Shown here piece after piece: positions 15,747 through 24,753 of a stretch of 64,000 nt of DNA; within the stretch, counting starts at the first letter, position 1; each line of letters begins with the position of its first letter. Source of the DNA: Streptomyces sp. NBC_00568 (GTDB lineage Bacteria; Actinomycetota; Actinomycetes; Streptomycetales; Streptomycetaceae); NCBI RefSeq assembly GCF_026341855.1, contig NZ_JAPENW010000001.1, positions 1,488,001-1,552,000 on the forward strand, written 5' to 3'. The notes under the pieces are model-generated. The model saw nothing but the letters and a program-made list of their open reading frames with translations. It searched no databases and was not told where the DNA came from. Both the position numbers and the translations under genes were made by a program.

Positions 15747-17694
15747 CCTGGATCCACTTCGCCTCGGACGGCGTTCCCTGGCCGTCCGTCACGAAGAGCA
15801 TGTACCAGCCGGGGGGCACCAGCGTGGGGTCCCTCGGCACGTCGACGGTGACCGAGTTCCCGGTCTTCGTCAGCCCCAGCTCGATCGACCGCTGCTCGAC
15901 GTCCGTGGTGTGGGTGACGGCGCTGGGGCGCATCAGCCGGGCCCTGGCGACCCGTTCCGGGTGGTCGGTGGCGAAGGTCGCCCGGTGGCTCCGGTCGAGC
16001 ACTTCGGGGCCGTGGCCCAGCACCGGACGGTTCTTGCCGTTCCTGTGCAGGGCGGGCGGGGTGAAGACCTCCATGCGCTGTTCGAAGTGGCCCAGTTTGG
16101 TGTTCCGCTGGTCGTCGAAGAGCGGGTCGGAGCCGAAGGTGGCGACGCGGCCGTCGGGCAGGAGCAGCGCCTCGGAGTGGTAGTTGCGGCCCACCCGCGG
16201 GGACGCCGCCTCATGGAAGACGTTGCCCTTGGGGTCGTAGAACTGCGCCTTGAGGATGTTGCTGGCGCTGCGGCCCCGGTAGTCCTCGGAGCCGTTGGTC
16301 GTGAAGACGGAGTCGTCCGGCATGATCACGCTGTTCAGATAGCGCGTGCCCTGGGGAAGATCGGGTCCGTCCTGGAAGGCCGGGCTGTCCTTCTTGAGGT
16401 CGACCACGGCGGTGCGCCGGGTGGATCTCTTCGACTCGCCGACGCCTCCGCCGCCGAGGATCATCACTTTCTGGTCCTGGGCGGGCGGGAGCAGGAGCGA
16501 GGCGGAGGTCTCCGTCTCGTCGGCGTCCCGCAGGCCGGGCACCTTCTCGAACGTGTTGGTCCTCAGGTCCCACAGGCCCGCCTCGCGGCCCTGGTCGGCG
16601 GGTCCGTATCCGGCGTTGGAGGCCGGGTAGAAGAGCTTGCCGCCCTTGGTCAGGAAGAGCGCCGGGTAGGTGGGGAAGTAGCGGTGGGGCCCGGGACTCC
16701 ACTTCTTGGTCCTCGGGTCGTAGATTTCGTTGTCGCCGGGGTCGATGACCCCGACGTCGTCGAGGCCGGACACGGCGAGGACCCGTCCGTCGTCGAGTCC
16801 GACGAGGGTCGGGTACCAGCGGGCCTTGTCCATCGGGTCGACGGGGATGTACTTCTCGGCCTTCGGGTCGAACTCGTAGGCGGCCCTGATGCCCTGGAAG
16901 TCCTGCTTCTCCAGGGTGATCCTCTCGGAGAGGCCGTACGTGTTGGCGGCGTCCTCGCCGCGCAGACCGACGATCTCGTACTGGGCCTGCCGGTCGGTGA
17001 CCGACCGCGGTCCTTCCTCCTCGGCCTCCACGAAGACACGTGCCTCGCCGGCGGTGACCTTGGTCTTCCAGGGCTGCATGACGCCGGCCCGGTCGTAGGT
17101 GATGATCTGGTTCCGTTTGGCCCTGGGGATCGTCACGTCGAACCTGCTGGTGTAGTCGACACCGGCGGGTGAGCGGAAGACGGTGCCCTTCTTGAGGACG
17201 ACGGCCTTGTCGGGGTTCTCGTTCTTCACGCGCATGCCGCCGCCGGCCCGCCCGACCTCGCCGTCCAGCCGTTCGTAGCGGGCGGTGCCGCCGGCCACGA
17301 GCATGCGGCCGTCGGGGAGCTGGGCGTGTCCGGAGCAGAAGAAGTCGTCCGGGGTGGGGACCTTCTTGAAGGTGTCCGTCCTCGGATCCCACAGGACGGT
17401 GTCGAAGGACCCCTTGTCGAACTTCTTCTGTTCGTTGCCCGACCCGGCGACGATGAGCACCTTCCCGGTGTGCAGCAGGGCCGCGTGGATCGCGTTGGTG
17501 CGGTACCGCTCGGGGATGTCGGTCCGGCTCCAGGAGCCGTACTTCGCCTTGTAGGCGGGCCGGGAGATCTTGTACGCGTAGTACTGCTCGTCGGCGAAGC
17601 CGAGCGCCGCCGGGGCGTTGAGTCCCGCGAGGACGGCGATTCCCGCGATGCCGAGCACCGTCTTCTTCGTCTTCTTCGAGGGCCGGTACGCCAT
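15739..17694 (-). CDS. glxA: Copper radical oxidase, GlxA type
   Basis: A mono-copper oxidase of the galactose/glyoxal oxidase family (651 residues), anchored by an N-terminal membrane segment at residues 12-32. By alignment with galactose oxidase, Cys120 (FFCSGHAQL) and Tyr294 (ARWYPTLVG) form the Cys-Tyr cofactor. Tyr505-His506 (GRNYHSEALLLPDG) and His595 (RPSAVTHTTD) are copper ligands, and Trp293 stacks nearby. Kelch-like blades and a C-terminal DUF1929 domain are present. It starts 3 bases after the cslA stop, with GGAGG inside cslA, so it is co-translated with it. In Streptomyces GlxA is needed for glycan deposition at hyphal tips. Confidence 0.92.
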   Translation of the reverse strand: MAYRPSKKTKKTVLGIAGIAVLAGLNAPAALGFADEQYYAYKISRPAYKAKYGSWSRTDIPERYRTNAIHAALLHTGKVLIVAGSGNEQKKFDKGSFDTVLWDPRTDTFKKVPTPDDFFCSGHAQLPDGRMLVAGGTARYERLDGEVGRAGGGMRVKNENPDKAVVLKKGTVFRSPAGVDYTSRFDVTIPRAKRNQIITYDRAGVMQPWKTKVTAGEARVFVEAEEEGPRSVTDRQAQYEIVGLRGEDAANTYGLSERITLEKQDFQGIRAAYEFDPKAEKYIPVDPMDKARWYPTLVGLDDGRVLAVSGLDDVGVIDPGDNEIYDPRTKKWSPGPHRYFPTYPALFLTKGGKLFYPASNAGYGPADQGREAGLWDLRTNTFEKVPGLRDADETETSASLLLPPAQDQKVMILGGGGVGESKRSTRRTAVVDLKKDSPAFQDGPDLPQGTRYLNSVIMPDDSVFTTNGSEDYRGRSASNILKAQFYDPKGNVFHEAASPRVGRNYHSEALLLPDGRVATFGSDPLFDDQRNTKLGHFEQRMEVFTPPALHRNGKNRPVLGHGPEVLDRSHRATFATDHPERVARARLMRPSAVTHTTDVEQRSIELGLTKTGNSVTVDVPRDPTLVPPGWYMLFVTDGQGTPSEAKWIQVT

Positions 17695-17697
17695 GGT

Positions 17698-19485
17698 CTA
17701 GGTGCCTCCTGTCGTGGAGCCGGTGACCGTGACGGAGGTGCCGCCCGCGGCCGGCGCCGGTTCGTGGCTGTCGGGAACCCGGGCGGGGGTGCGCCCTGCC
17801 GGCCGGGTCCGGCGCTCCCCTGCGCGGGTGCAGACCCACACCGCGACCGGTGCGAGGGAGATCGCCATGGCCAGCAGCGCCCAGGTCCGCATGGCCGCGT
17901 GGGTGTGCCCGAGGACCACCGACGCGCCGAGCGAGACGGCGAGGAGCGCGGCCCAGCCGAGGTGGATACGGAAGGTCTGGAGCCGGTCGGGGCTGGCGTC
18001 GCCGCCCTTGGGGGTGACGACGAAACGGCTGGGGCGCCGGAGCAGGGCCTCGCCCAGCGACTTCAGATAGACGGGGGCCGACAGGGCCGACATCGCCATG
18101 CCGGCCAGGCCGCCGGATCCCTCGGGCTCGTGCGGCGAGACGTTGTGGCGCCGGTTCCACAGGTACAGGCCGATCTGGAGGGCGGCGGCGTCGCTGTAGA
18201 GCATCAGCCACACGGAGGCCGTGACCTGTGTGCCGGAGGCCCCGAACCAGAGGAACAGGACGCAGCTGAGGATGCCCAGCAGCCAGTTGACGGCCGTCAT
18301 CGGGTAGTACACGAGCATCAGGGTGTACGAGAACAGCCGGCCGGAGGGCATGGTGAACGGCGCCTTCCAGTACTGCTTGAACAGGGTCTCGTAGGTGCCG
18401 CGCGACCAGCGCAGCTGCTGGGTGAAGAAGTCGGTCCAGGAGGAAGGTCCCTCACCGACGGCGAGGACGTCCGGTGTGTAGACGGACCGCCAGTGCCGGC
18501 CCGTCCTCGGGTTCCGCTGCAGGTGCAGCTCGAACCCGGTGGCCATGTCCTCGGTGATGGAGTCGTACAGCCCCCCGATCTGCTTGAGGGCCGCGATGCG
18601 CACGACGTTGTTGGTGCCGACGAACATGGGCGCGCGGTAGCGGTTGCCGGCCCGCTGGATCAGGGCGTGGAAGAGGAACTGCTGGGACTCGGCGGCCTTG
18701 GTGACGGGGTTCTCGTAGTTCCCGTACACCTGGGGGCCGACGACGAACGCCACGTCGGGGTCCCGGAAGTAGCCCATCATGCGCTCGAGGAAGCCGGGCA
18801 GCGGGACATGGTCGGTGTCGACCGAGGCGAGGAAGTCGTACGCGTGACCGTGGAGGGCGAGCCACGCGTTGTAGTTGCCGTGCTTGGTGCGGGCCTTGTG
18901 CCTCCCGTCGGGGCGGTTCCACTCGGGCACCCCGTTACGGGTGAAGTGCCGCACCCCGAGTTCGGCGCACAGGGCCCTGGCCCGCTCGTCGTCGCCCTCG
19001 TCGAGGAGCCAGATGTCGAGGGGGCCGGTATGGGTGATCCCGACCGCGCCCTCGAGGGTGGCGCGGACCGTGGCGAGGGGTTCCTTTCCCGGGACGTAGG
19101 TGGTGAGGAAGGCGACCCGGGTCGCCTGTGCGGGGACGACGGGAACGGGGTCGCTCGCGACCATCGTCGCGTGGGCGATGCTCATGACGTTGACGACCAT
19201 GAACAGCTCGATCAGACCGATGGCTATGAGCATGGTGACGTCGAGGCCGATCAGCCACCGCTCGCCGCCCTCGCGCTCCACCCAGTGGGTGGGCCAGACG
19301 AGATAGACGAGGAGCGCGCCGGTGAGAAGGGGCGCGAGCGTCATCAGCAGGACGGCTCGTATTCGGTGCGGTTCGCGCGACAGGAGCTTGGTGTACTGCA
19401 CCCGGTAGGCCGTACCGGACGAAGGCTGGGTCAGGGGTCCGGCGAGTCGGCTGTAGGTGTCGTAGTCGTAGCCCTCGGGCCGCAC
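17698..19485 (-). CDS. cslA: Cellulose-synthase-like glycosyltransferase, CslA type
   Basis: A 595-residue processive GT2 enzyme that makes a beta-linked glycan at the membrane. Two N-terminal membrane segments (about 43-64 and 80-103) precede the catalytic domain with the D,D,D,QxxRW set: Asp162, DTD at 223-225, TED at 311-313 and QQLRW at 356-360. Further membrane segments follow. The start is GTG with GGAGG 6 bases upstream. It heads the cslA-glxA operon. In S. coelicolor CslA interacts with DivIVA at hyphal tips; Scy and FilP, also tip proteins, are encoded in this same window. Confidence 0.92.
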   Translation of the reverse strand: MRPEGYDYDTYSRLAGPLTQPSSGTAYRVQYTKLLSREPHRIRAVLLMTLAPLLTGALLVYLVWPTHWVEREGGERWLIGLDVTMLIAIGLIELFMVVNVMSIAHATMVASDPVPVVPAQATRVAFLTTYVPGKEPLATVRATLEGAVGITHTGPLDIWLLDEGDDERARALCAELGVRHFTRNGVPEWNRPDGRHKARTKHGNYNAWLALHGHAYDFLASVDTDHVPLPGFLERMMGYFRDPDVAFVVGPQVYGNYENPVTKAAESQQFLFHALIQRAGNRYRAPMFVGTNNVVRIAALKQIGGLYDSITEDMATGFELHLQRNPRTGRHWRSVYTPDVLAVGEGPSSWTDFFTQQLRWSRGTYETLFKQYWKAPFTMPSGRLFSYTLMLVYYPMTAVNWLLGILSCVLFLWFGASGTQVTASVWLMLYSDAAALQIGLYLWNRRHNVSPHEPEGSGGLAGMAMSALSAPVYLKSLGEALLRRPSRFVVTPKGGDASPDRLQTFRIHLGWAALLAVSLGASVVLGHTHAAMRTWALLAMAISLAPVAVWVCTRAGERRTRPAGRTPARVPDSHEPAPAAGGTSVTVTGSTTGGT

Positions 19486-19674
19486 ATCGCCCTCCAGTGG
19501 TTGAACGTGTCAGGTGATCGTTCTGGCTGGTACCCACACATAAGTGGAGTTTTCCCGGCGTGGCGAACGGGGCGCGTCCGAAGGGGTGCCCGGGGCGTGC
19601 GGGCGGGTGGTCTTTCGTCCCTGAGGCGCCGTCACCGCCGTCACCGCGGCCGCCGAGGCGGTCCGGGCACGCAA

Positions 19675-19699
19675 AACCCCGGTCCAGGGGACCGGGGTT
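19675..19699 (-). terminator. Terminator after thiamine-binding gene
   Basis: Perfect 11-bp arms AACCCCGGTCC and complement with a 3-base loop. On the minus strand it runs into TTTTGC. It separates the thiamine-binding gene (stop at 19726) from the cslA promoter region (19486-19670), where no gene is seen. Confidence 0.85.
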
Positions 19700-19725
19700 C
19701 AGGGGGTGGGCTCGGCGCCCGGGGA

Positions 19726-20019
19726 TCACGCCGACAGGTGTCGTTCCACCGTCTCGACCTTGGAGGTGAGACCGTCCGTCACGCCGGGGCGGATGTCCGC
19801 CTTGAGGACGACCGAGACGCGGGGCGCGCGTTCCTCGACGACGGCGACGGCGCGCTTGACGACGGCCATCACTTCGTCCCAGTCACCTTCGATCGTGGTG
19901 AACATCGCGTCGGTGCGGTTGGGCAGACCCGATTCACGGACGACCCGGACGGCGTCGGCGACGTACTCCCCCACGTCCTCGCCGACACCGAGCGGTGTCA
20001 CGGAGAAGGCGACGATCAC
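19726..20019 (-). CDS. MTH1187-family thiamine-binding protein
   Basis: A 97-residue ferredoxin-like-fold protein (DUF77/Thiamine_BP). It begins [34 protein letters not shown] and contains [19 protein letters not shown], the family pattern. Structural members bind thiamine or its precursors in the cytosol. The GTG start overlaps the stop of the DUF3817 gene (GTGA), indicating translational coupling. The frame is open upstream, but that part is antisense to the AIM24 genes. Confidence 0.85.
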   Translation of the reverse strand: MIVAFSVTPLGVGEDVGEYVADAVRVVRESGLPNRTDAMFTTIEGDWDEVMAVVKRAVAVVEERAPRVSVVLKADIRPGVTDGLTSKVETVERHLSA

Positions 20020-20360
20020 GCGTTCACGACCCCTTCCTTGCGGGCGCGGGAGGCGATGACCGCGTCCTCGGCCTCGCGCTTGAGCTTGCGCTCGGCGAAG
20101 AAGCCGCCGGTGGGCAGGACGGAGAGGGCGAAGTAGAGGACGCCGGTGCCGGCGCTCCACCGGGCCCGGTTCCAGGCGTCCGCCCAGAAGATCACGTACA
20201 GGATGAACAGGACACCGTGGATCGCGCCCATGACGGGCACGGCGTTGAACTCCGTGGTCCGCTTCAGCACCGAGCAGACGAGCAGCAGCAGGAAGGAAAC
20301 GGCTTCGGGGGCCGAGACCAGGCGGAGGCGGCGGAGTGCGGTGGCGGTCTTTATGTCCAC
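20016..20360 (-). CDS. DUF3817 integral membrane protein
   Basis: A 114-residue protein with three membrane segments and the family pattern [21 protein letters not shown] followed by [14 protein letters not shown]. It is a paralogue of the protein at 11227-11565. It is the first gene of a two-gene operon with the MTH1187-type protein, and divergent from the AIM24 cluster. Function unknown; membrane location is the only firm prediction. Confidence 0.87.
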   Translation of the reverse strand: MDIKTATALRRLRLVSAPEAVSFLLLLVCSVLKRTTEFNAVPVMGAIHGVLFILYVIFWADAWNRARWSAGTGVLYFALSVLPTGGFFAERKLKREAEDAVIASRARKEGVVNA

Positions 20361-20535
20361 GGGTCACCTTCGGTGGGAGTTTCGCTGTCGGGGGGAACGC
20401 TGCTTTGTGAACGCAAGCACAAGCGTCCCGGCCATTGTGGCATCCGGAGAGCGGGATCCCGGGTCCGGGGCCCCTCGGGGTCGCCTCAGGGATGACATCC
20501 GCCCGGAGGCTCTGTCGGCGGTCCGGCGCTGCGGC

Positions 20536-20550
20536 TACCTTCACAGCGTG
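20536..20550 (+). promoter_or_regulatory. Leaderless promoter of the AIM24 operon
   Basis: -10 hexamer TACCTT at 20536-20541, then 6 bases, then GTG at 20548. There is no Shine-Dalgarno sequence before either GTG 20548 or ATG 20554. The spacing fits transcription starting at the GTG itself. Confidence 0.45.
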
Positions 20551-21186
20551 GCGATGTTTCGACTTCAAGGCAGCAAGGTGCTGGCCGTCGACATGACCGG
20601 GGACGCCGTGAAGGCGAAGAACGGCTCCATGGTCGCGTACGACGGCCAGATGGCCTTCAAGAAGCTCAGCGGAGGCGGTGAGGGGATACGGGGGATGGTG
20701 ACCCGGCGCCTCACCGGTGAGCAGATGACGATGATGGAGGTGAAGGGGCACGGCACGTGCTGGTTCGCGGACCGGGCCTCGGAGATCAATCTGGTGGGCC
20801 TTCAGGGGGACAAGCTGTACGTGGAGTCGAGCAATCTGCTCGCGACGGACGCGGGTCTGCGCACGGGTACGACGTTCACGGGGCTGCGCGGCGCCTCGCA
20901 GGGCAACGGTCTGTTCACGACCACCGTCGAGGGCCACGGCCAGGCGGCGATCATGTCGGACGGGCCCGCGGTGGTGCTGCGCGTCAGTTCCCAGTACCCG
21001 CTGACGGTCGATCCGGGGGCGTACATCGCGCATCAGGGCAACGTGCGGCAGTCGCTGCAGTCCGGTGTGACGTTCCGCACGCTGATCGGCGAGGGCGGCG
21101 GCGAGGCGTTCCAGATGCGCTTCGAGGGCGACGGGCTCGTCTACGTCCAGCCCAGTGAGCGCAACACGATCGCGGGGGATGTGTGA
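20548..21186 (+). CDS. AIM24-family protein (1 of 3)
   Basis: A 212-residue member of the AIM24/DUF124 family (TRAP-like beta fold). Typical glycine-rich strands are [69 protein letters not shown] and [17 protein letters not shown]. The biochemical role of the bacterial family is not established. The GTG at 20548 is preferred because of the leaderless promoter; ATG at 20554 is the alternative. It is followed after 1 base by a second AIM24 gene. Confidence 0.87.
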   Translation: MAMFRLQGSKVLAVDMTGDAVKAKNGSMVAYDGQMAFKKLSGGGEGIRGMVTRRLTGEQMTMMEVKGHGTCWFADRASEINLVGLQGDKLYVESSNLLATDAGLRTGTTFTGLRGASQGNGLFTTTVEGHGQAAIMSDGPAVVLRVSSQYPLTVDPGAYIAHQGNVRQSLQSGVTFRTLIGEGGGEAFQMRFEGDGLVYVQPSERNTIAGDV

Positions 21187-21187
21187 C

Positions 21188-21838
21188 ATGCCGTTCCGCG
21201 AGGTGAATTCGAAGATGGTCGAGGCGACGGTGGTGCCGGGCCAGCGGCTGTTCAGTCAGCGCGGGGCGATGCTCGCGTACAAGGGTGAGGTGTCGTTCAC
21301 GCCCAACATGCAGGGCGGGCAGGGCGGTGTGATGTCGATGATCGGCCGCCGGCTGGCCAACGAGGCGACTCCCCTGATGACCGTCGAGGGTGCGGGCACG
21401 GTGCTCTTCGGGCACGGCGGTCACCATGTCCAGGTGATCAGCCTCACCGGTGACACCTTGTACGTCGAGGCGGACCGGCTGCTGGCCTTCGACGGGACAC
21501 TGGAGCAGGGCACGATGTTCCTGGGCTCGCAGGGCGGCGTGATGGGCATGGTGCGGGGCCAGGTGACGGGCCAGGGGCTCTTCACGACCACGCTCAAGGG
21601 GCACGGCGCGGTGGCCGTCATGGCGCACGGCGGTGTCTTCGAGGTCCCGATCACTCCGCAGCGGGCGGTGCACGTCGACCCGCAGGCGTACGTGGCGCAC
21701 CACGGTGACGTGCGCAACAAGCTGTCCACGGCGCTGGGCTGGCGCGACATGGTGGGCCGCGGTTCGGGCGAGGCGTTCCAGCTGGAGCTGAGCGGGAGTG
21801 GTTCGGTGTACGTCCAGGCCTCGGAGGAGAAGCTGTGA
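21188..21838 (+). CDS. AIM24-family protein (2 of 3)
   Basis: A 216-residue paralogue with the same strand order: [83 protein letters not shown]. It begins one base after the previous stop and ends in a GTGA overlap with the third copy. Compared with copy 1 it has a Gly/Gln/Met insertion ([12 protein letters not shown]). Function unknown. The tight spacing suggests equal production and perhaps a mixed oligomer. Confidence 0.87.
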   Translation: MPFREVNSKMVEATVVPGQRLFSQRGAMLAYKGEVSFTPNMQGGQGGVMSMIGRRLANEATPLMTVEGAGTVLFGHGGHHVQVISLTGDTLYVEADRLLAFDGTLEQGTMFLGSQGGVMGMVRGQVTGQGLFTTTLKGHGAVAVMAHGGVFEVPITPQRAVHVDPQAYVAHHGDVRNKLSTALGWRDMVGRGSGEAFQLELSGSGSVYVQASEEKL

Positions 21839-22635
21839 GCGGGTACGGAGCCCCGGGCGGCCCGGTGATCCACGATCCGATGTCGCTGCCGGTCGACGAC
21901 AACGTCAACAACTACACCTTCTGCGTGGAGCTCAAGGGGAGCCAGTGGTTCCTGCAGAAGGGCAAGATGATCGCCTACTACGGGTCGATGGAGTTCAACG
22001 GCATCGGGCACGGCCGTCTGGACCGACTTGTCCGTACGTCGTTTCATTCGCCTCTGCACGCGAGCGACTGGGTCGTGGCGGAGGGTTCGGGCAAGATGCT
22101 CCTCGCCGACCGGGCCTTCGACGTGAATTCGTACGACTTGGACGAGGGCAACCTGACCATTCGCTCCGGCAACTTGCTCGCTTTTCAGCCAAGTCTGGCA
22201 CTCAAGCAATCGATCGTGCCGGGGTTTCTGACACTGATCGGAACCGGCAAGTTCGTGGCCGCGTCCAACGGTCCGGTGGTGTTCATGGAACCCCCGATCC
22301 GGGTGGACCCGCAGGCCCTGGTCGGATGGGCGGACTGCCCGTCCCCGTGCCACCACTACGACCATGGGTACATGACCGGCGTGATGGGCGGTCTACGTGC
22401 GATGACGGGCCTCGGAGGGGCTTCCGGGGAGGAGCACCAGTTCGAGTTCGTGGGGGCGGGCACGGTGCTGCTCCAGTCCACCGAGATCCTGATGGCGGAG
22501 CAGGCCACGGGGGCGGTCCCGCATCAGGCCGGAGTGCCCGGCGCGGGAGGGGTGCCCGGTCAACACGGTCAGCAGGCCGGCGCACCGCGCCTTCCCGGAC
22601 AGCTGGGGGACCTCCAGCGTCGCTTCGGGCTGTGA
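21835..22635 (+). CDS. AIM24-family protein (3 of 3) with Gly/Pro/Gln tail
   Basis: A 266-residue and more diverged paralogue: KGSQWFLQKGKMIAYYGSMEFNG, GKMLLADRAFDVNSY, NLLAFQPSLALKQS, TGKFVAASNGPVVFM, IRVDPQALVGWADCPSPCHHYDHGY. The His/Cys cluster CPSPCHHYDH near residue 170 is absent from the other two and could bind metal. A low-complexity tail (HQAGVPGAGGVPGQHGQQAGAP) follows the domain. The GTG start overlaps the preceding stop. Function unknown. Confidence 0.86.
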   Translation: MSGYGAPGGPVIHDPMSLPVDDNVNNYTFCVELKGSQWFLQKGKMIAYYGSMEFNGIGHGRLDRLVRTSFHSPLHASDWVVAEGSGKMLLADRAFDVNSYDLDEGNLTIRSGNLLAFQPSLALKQSIVPGFLTLIGTGKFVAASNGPVVFMEPPIRVDPQALVGWADCPSPCHHYDHGYMTGVMGGLRAMTGLGGASGEEHQFEFVGAGTVLLQSTEILMAEQATGAVPHQAGVPGAGGVPGQHGQQAGAPRLPGQLGDLQRRFGL

Positions 22636-22716
22636 GCGGTAGTCTGCGGAGTGTGACATCGAACGCGTGCGCGCAGTCACACCACCCCTCACTAGTTCGC
22701 CTTTCAACATTTTAGG

Positions 22717-22728
22717 TAGACTTCACAT
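22717..22728 (+). promoter_or_regulatory. Leaderless promoter of marR
   Basis: -10 hexamer TAGACT at 22717-22722 is followed by exactly 6 bases and the ATG at 22729. There is no ribosome-binding site, so the transcript probably begins at the ATG. Confidence 0.55.
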
Positions 22729-23205
22729 ATGGAGACCGAGACGGCCACGCGCTGGCTGACCGATGCGGAGCAGTGCGCCTGGCGCACCCACCTGGAGGTC
22801 AACAGGCTGTTGACGTACCAGCTCGAAAGGGATCTTCAGCCGTTCGGGCTGACGATGAACGACTACGAGATTCTGGTGAACCTCTCCGAGTCGGAGGGCG
22901 TACGCATGCGGATGAGCGACCTCGCCTCCGCCACCCTCCAGTCCAAGAGCCGCCTCTCGCACCAGATCACGCGCATGGAGAACGCGGATCTGGTGCGCAG
23001 GGAGAACTGCGAGTCCGACCGGCGAGGGCTGTACGCGGTCCTCACCGAGCACGGCATGGAGACGATGAAGAAGGTCTCGCCGCATCATGTGGCGTCCGTA
23101 CGGAGGCACTTCATCGACCTGCTGTCACCGGAGGCGCTGGAGGACCTGCACAAGTCGCTGCGGCCGATCGCCGAGCACCTGCTGGGACAGCGCGGCAAAC
23201 CGTAG
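22729..23205 (+). CDS. MarR-family transcriptional regulator
   Basis: A 158-residue winged-helix protein: DLQPFGLTMNDYEILVNLSESEGVRMRMSDLASATLQSKSRLSHQITRMENADLVRRENCESDRRGLYAVLTEHG. The Asp-x-x-Arg-Arg-Gly wing is intact. It is a single-gene unit between the AIM24 operon and a convergent sensor kinase, 15 bases tail to tail. Cys in RENCESD, in the wing region, is unusual and could make it redox-sensitive, but this is only a guess. Target unknown. Confidence 0.9.
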   Translation: METETATRWLTDAEQCAWRTHLEVNRLLTYQLERDLQPFGLTMNDYEILVNLSESEGVRMRMSDLASATLQSKSRLSHQITRMENADLVRRENCESDRRGLYAVLTEHGMETMKKVSPHHVASVRRHFIDLLSPEALEDLHKSLRPIAEHLLGQRGKP

Positions 23206-23220
23206 CCCCCGTCAGGAAGC

Positions 23221-24753
23221 TCAGGAAGCCCGGCGTGGCAGCCGGAGCTCGAAGAGCGCTCCACCGGCGGGCGCCTCACCGACCGTGAGCGTCCCGCCGT
23301 GCCGGACGGCTACGTCCCGGGCGATGGCGAGGCCGAGACCGGCTCCGCCGTCGTCCCGGCTGCGGGCGTCGTCCAGCCGTACGAACCGCTCGAAGACCCG
23401 ATCGCGCTGACCCGCGGGGATCCCGTCCCCGTCGTCGGCGACGGTCAGCACCGCCCACGCGCCGTCGCCGCGCACCCGCACCTCGACCCGCTCCCGGGCA
23501 TGCCGCCGCGCGTTGTCCAGCAGATTGGCCAGCAGCCGCCCCACCTGCCCCCGGGACCCGGACACCTCCAGGGCGTCCTCGGCCGCGACCGCGACCCCGG
23601 CCCTGCGTCCGCCCTCCTCCGCCGCGAGGACACCCAGGTCGAAACGTCCGTCCACCGGCCGCTCCCCCGCGTCCAGCCGGGCGAGCAGCAGCAGGTCCGC
23701 GGCCAGCCGCTGCAGCCGTACGGTGTCCTCGACCGCGCCCGCCACGTCGAGCAGCTCCGGATGGGCGGCGCCCACCTCGAGCTGGGTCCGCAGCGAGGCG
23801 ATGGGGCTGCGCAGCTCGTGCGAGGCGTCGGCGACGAACCGGCGCTGCCGCTCCACCGAGGCCTCCAGCGCGGCCAGCGTCTCGTTCGTGGTCCGGGCCA
23901 GCCGGGCGACCTCGTCGTGCGCGGCCGGAACGGGCACGCGCCGCGCGAGGTTCTGCGAGGCGGTGATGGCGGCCATCTCGCCGCGGATCCCCTCGACGGG
24001 ACGCAGGGCGCGCCGGGTCACCCGCCAGGTCACCCCCGCCACCGTCGCCAGGAGGAGCGGCAGGCCGATCAGCATCGCCGTCAGGGCGGTCCGGACGGCT
24101 CCCTGTTCGGCGGCGAGCGGGGCGCCCGCGTGCACGGTGAGGGTGACGTCCTGGGGGGTGGTGACCTCGACCGCCGCGAACCGGTACGCCGCGGTGTCGC
24201 CGTCGACCGTGGCGGTCCCCTGGCTGTTGCGCACGTCCTCGGAGATCTGTCCCACCGCGGGATCGTCGTCGTCCCGCGCGGCGTCGTCCCCGCCACCGCT
24301 CTTCCCGCTGCCGCTGCCGCGGCCGCTCCGCCTGCCGTGGTTGTCGTCCTCGCCGTCGTCGTCCCCGCCGTCGTCGTCCTGGGCGGTCGCGGACGGGACC
24401 GGGCTCGCGCTCGGACTCCGGCTCGCGGCCGGGCCCGGCCGCACCGCGGCGATCCCCGTCCCTACGACGCTCTCCAGGTCCTCGCTCGCGGCGACCAGCC
24501 GTCCCGCCTCCTCGGCCACCTGCACCGGGTGCTCCTCGGCATCGCCGAGCTCCAGGTCCCCGTAGGCGATGCCCGCGGCCAGCTGCGAGGCCACGTGACG
24601 GGCCGCCGAGTCTGCCTGGGCGTCCGTCTGGTCGACGAGGTCGGCTCGCAGCGACAGGAGCACGGCGGCGCCCGCGGCGACGAGGGCGACGGCGACCACG
24701 ACGGTGGCGGCGAGGCTCGCCTTGGCCCGTACGGACCCGAACAGGCGCCTCAC
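23221..24753 (-). CDS. Two-component sensor histidine kinase with Asp-rich extracellular loop
   Basis: A 510-residue HAMP-type kinase. Membrane segment 1 is near residues 12-34. A large extracellular domain contains a run rich in Asp, Gly and Ser (QDDDGGDDDGEDDNHGRRSG and DDAARDDDDPAVGQISED). Segment 2 (LTAMLIGLPLLLATVAGVTW) leads to HAMP, the HisKA box DASHELRSPIASLRTQLE, N box NLLDNARRHA and G boxes DDGDGIP and GGAGLGLAIARD. The GTG start overlaps the stop of the response-regulator gene (GTGA). The acidic loop suggests sensing of divalent cations or cationic compounds. Confidence 0.92.
   Translation of the reverse strand: MRRLFGSVRAKASLAATVVVAVALVAAGAAVLLSLRADLVDQTDAQADSAARHVASQLAAGIAYGDLELGDAEEHPVQVAEEAGRLVAASEDLESVVGTGIAAVRPGPAASRSPSASPVPSATAQDDDGGDDDGEDDNHGRRSGRGSGSGKSGGGDDAARDDDDPAVGQISEDVRNSQGTATVDGDTAAYRFAAVEVTTPQDVTLTVHAGAPLAAEQGAVRTALTAMLIGLPLLLATVAGVTWRVTRRALRPVEGIRGEMAAITASQNLARRVPVPAAHDEVARLARTTNETLAALEASVERQRRFVADASHELRSPIASLRTQLEVGAAHPELLDVAGAVEDTVRLQRLAADLLLLARLDAGERPVDGRFDLGVLAAEEGGRRAGVAVAAEDALEVSGSRGQVGRLLANLLDNARRHARERVEVRVRGDGAWAVLTVADDGDGIPAGQRDRVFERFVRLDDARSRDDGGAGLGLAIARDVAVRHGGTLTVGEAPAGGALFELRLPRRAS

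Noticed and set aside
13493..16183. 896-residue plus-strand frame across arsR and cslZ
   Set aside because: Arg/Pro/Ala-rich frame-shifted reading of two real genes.
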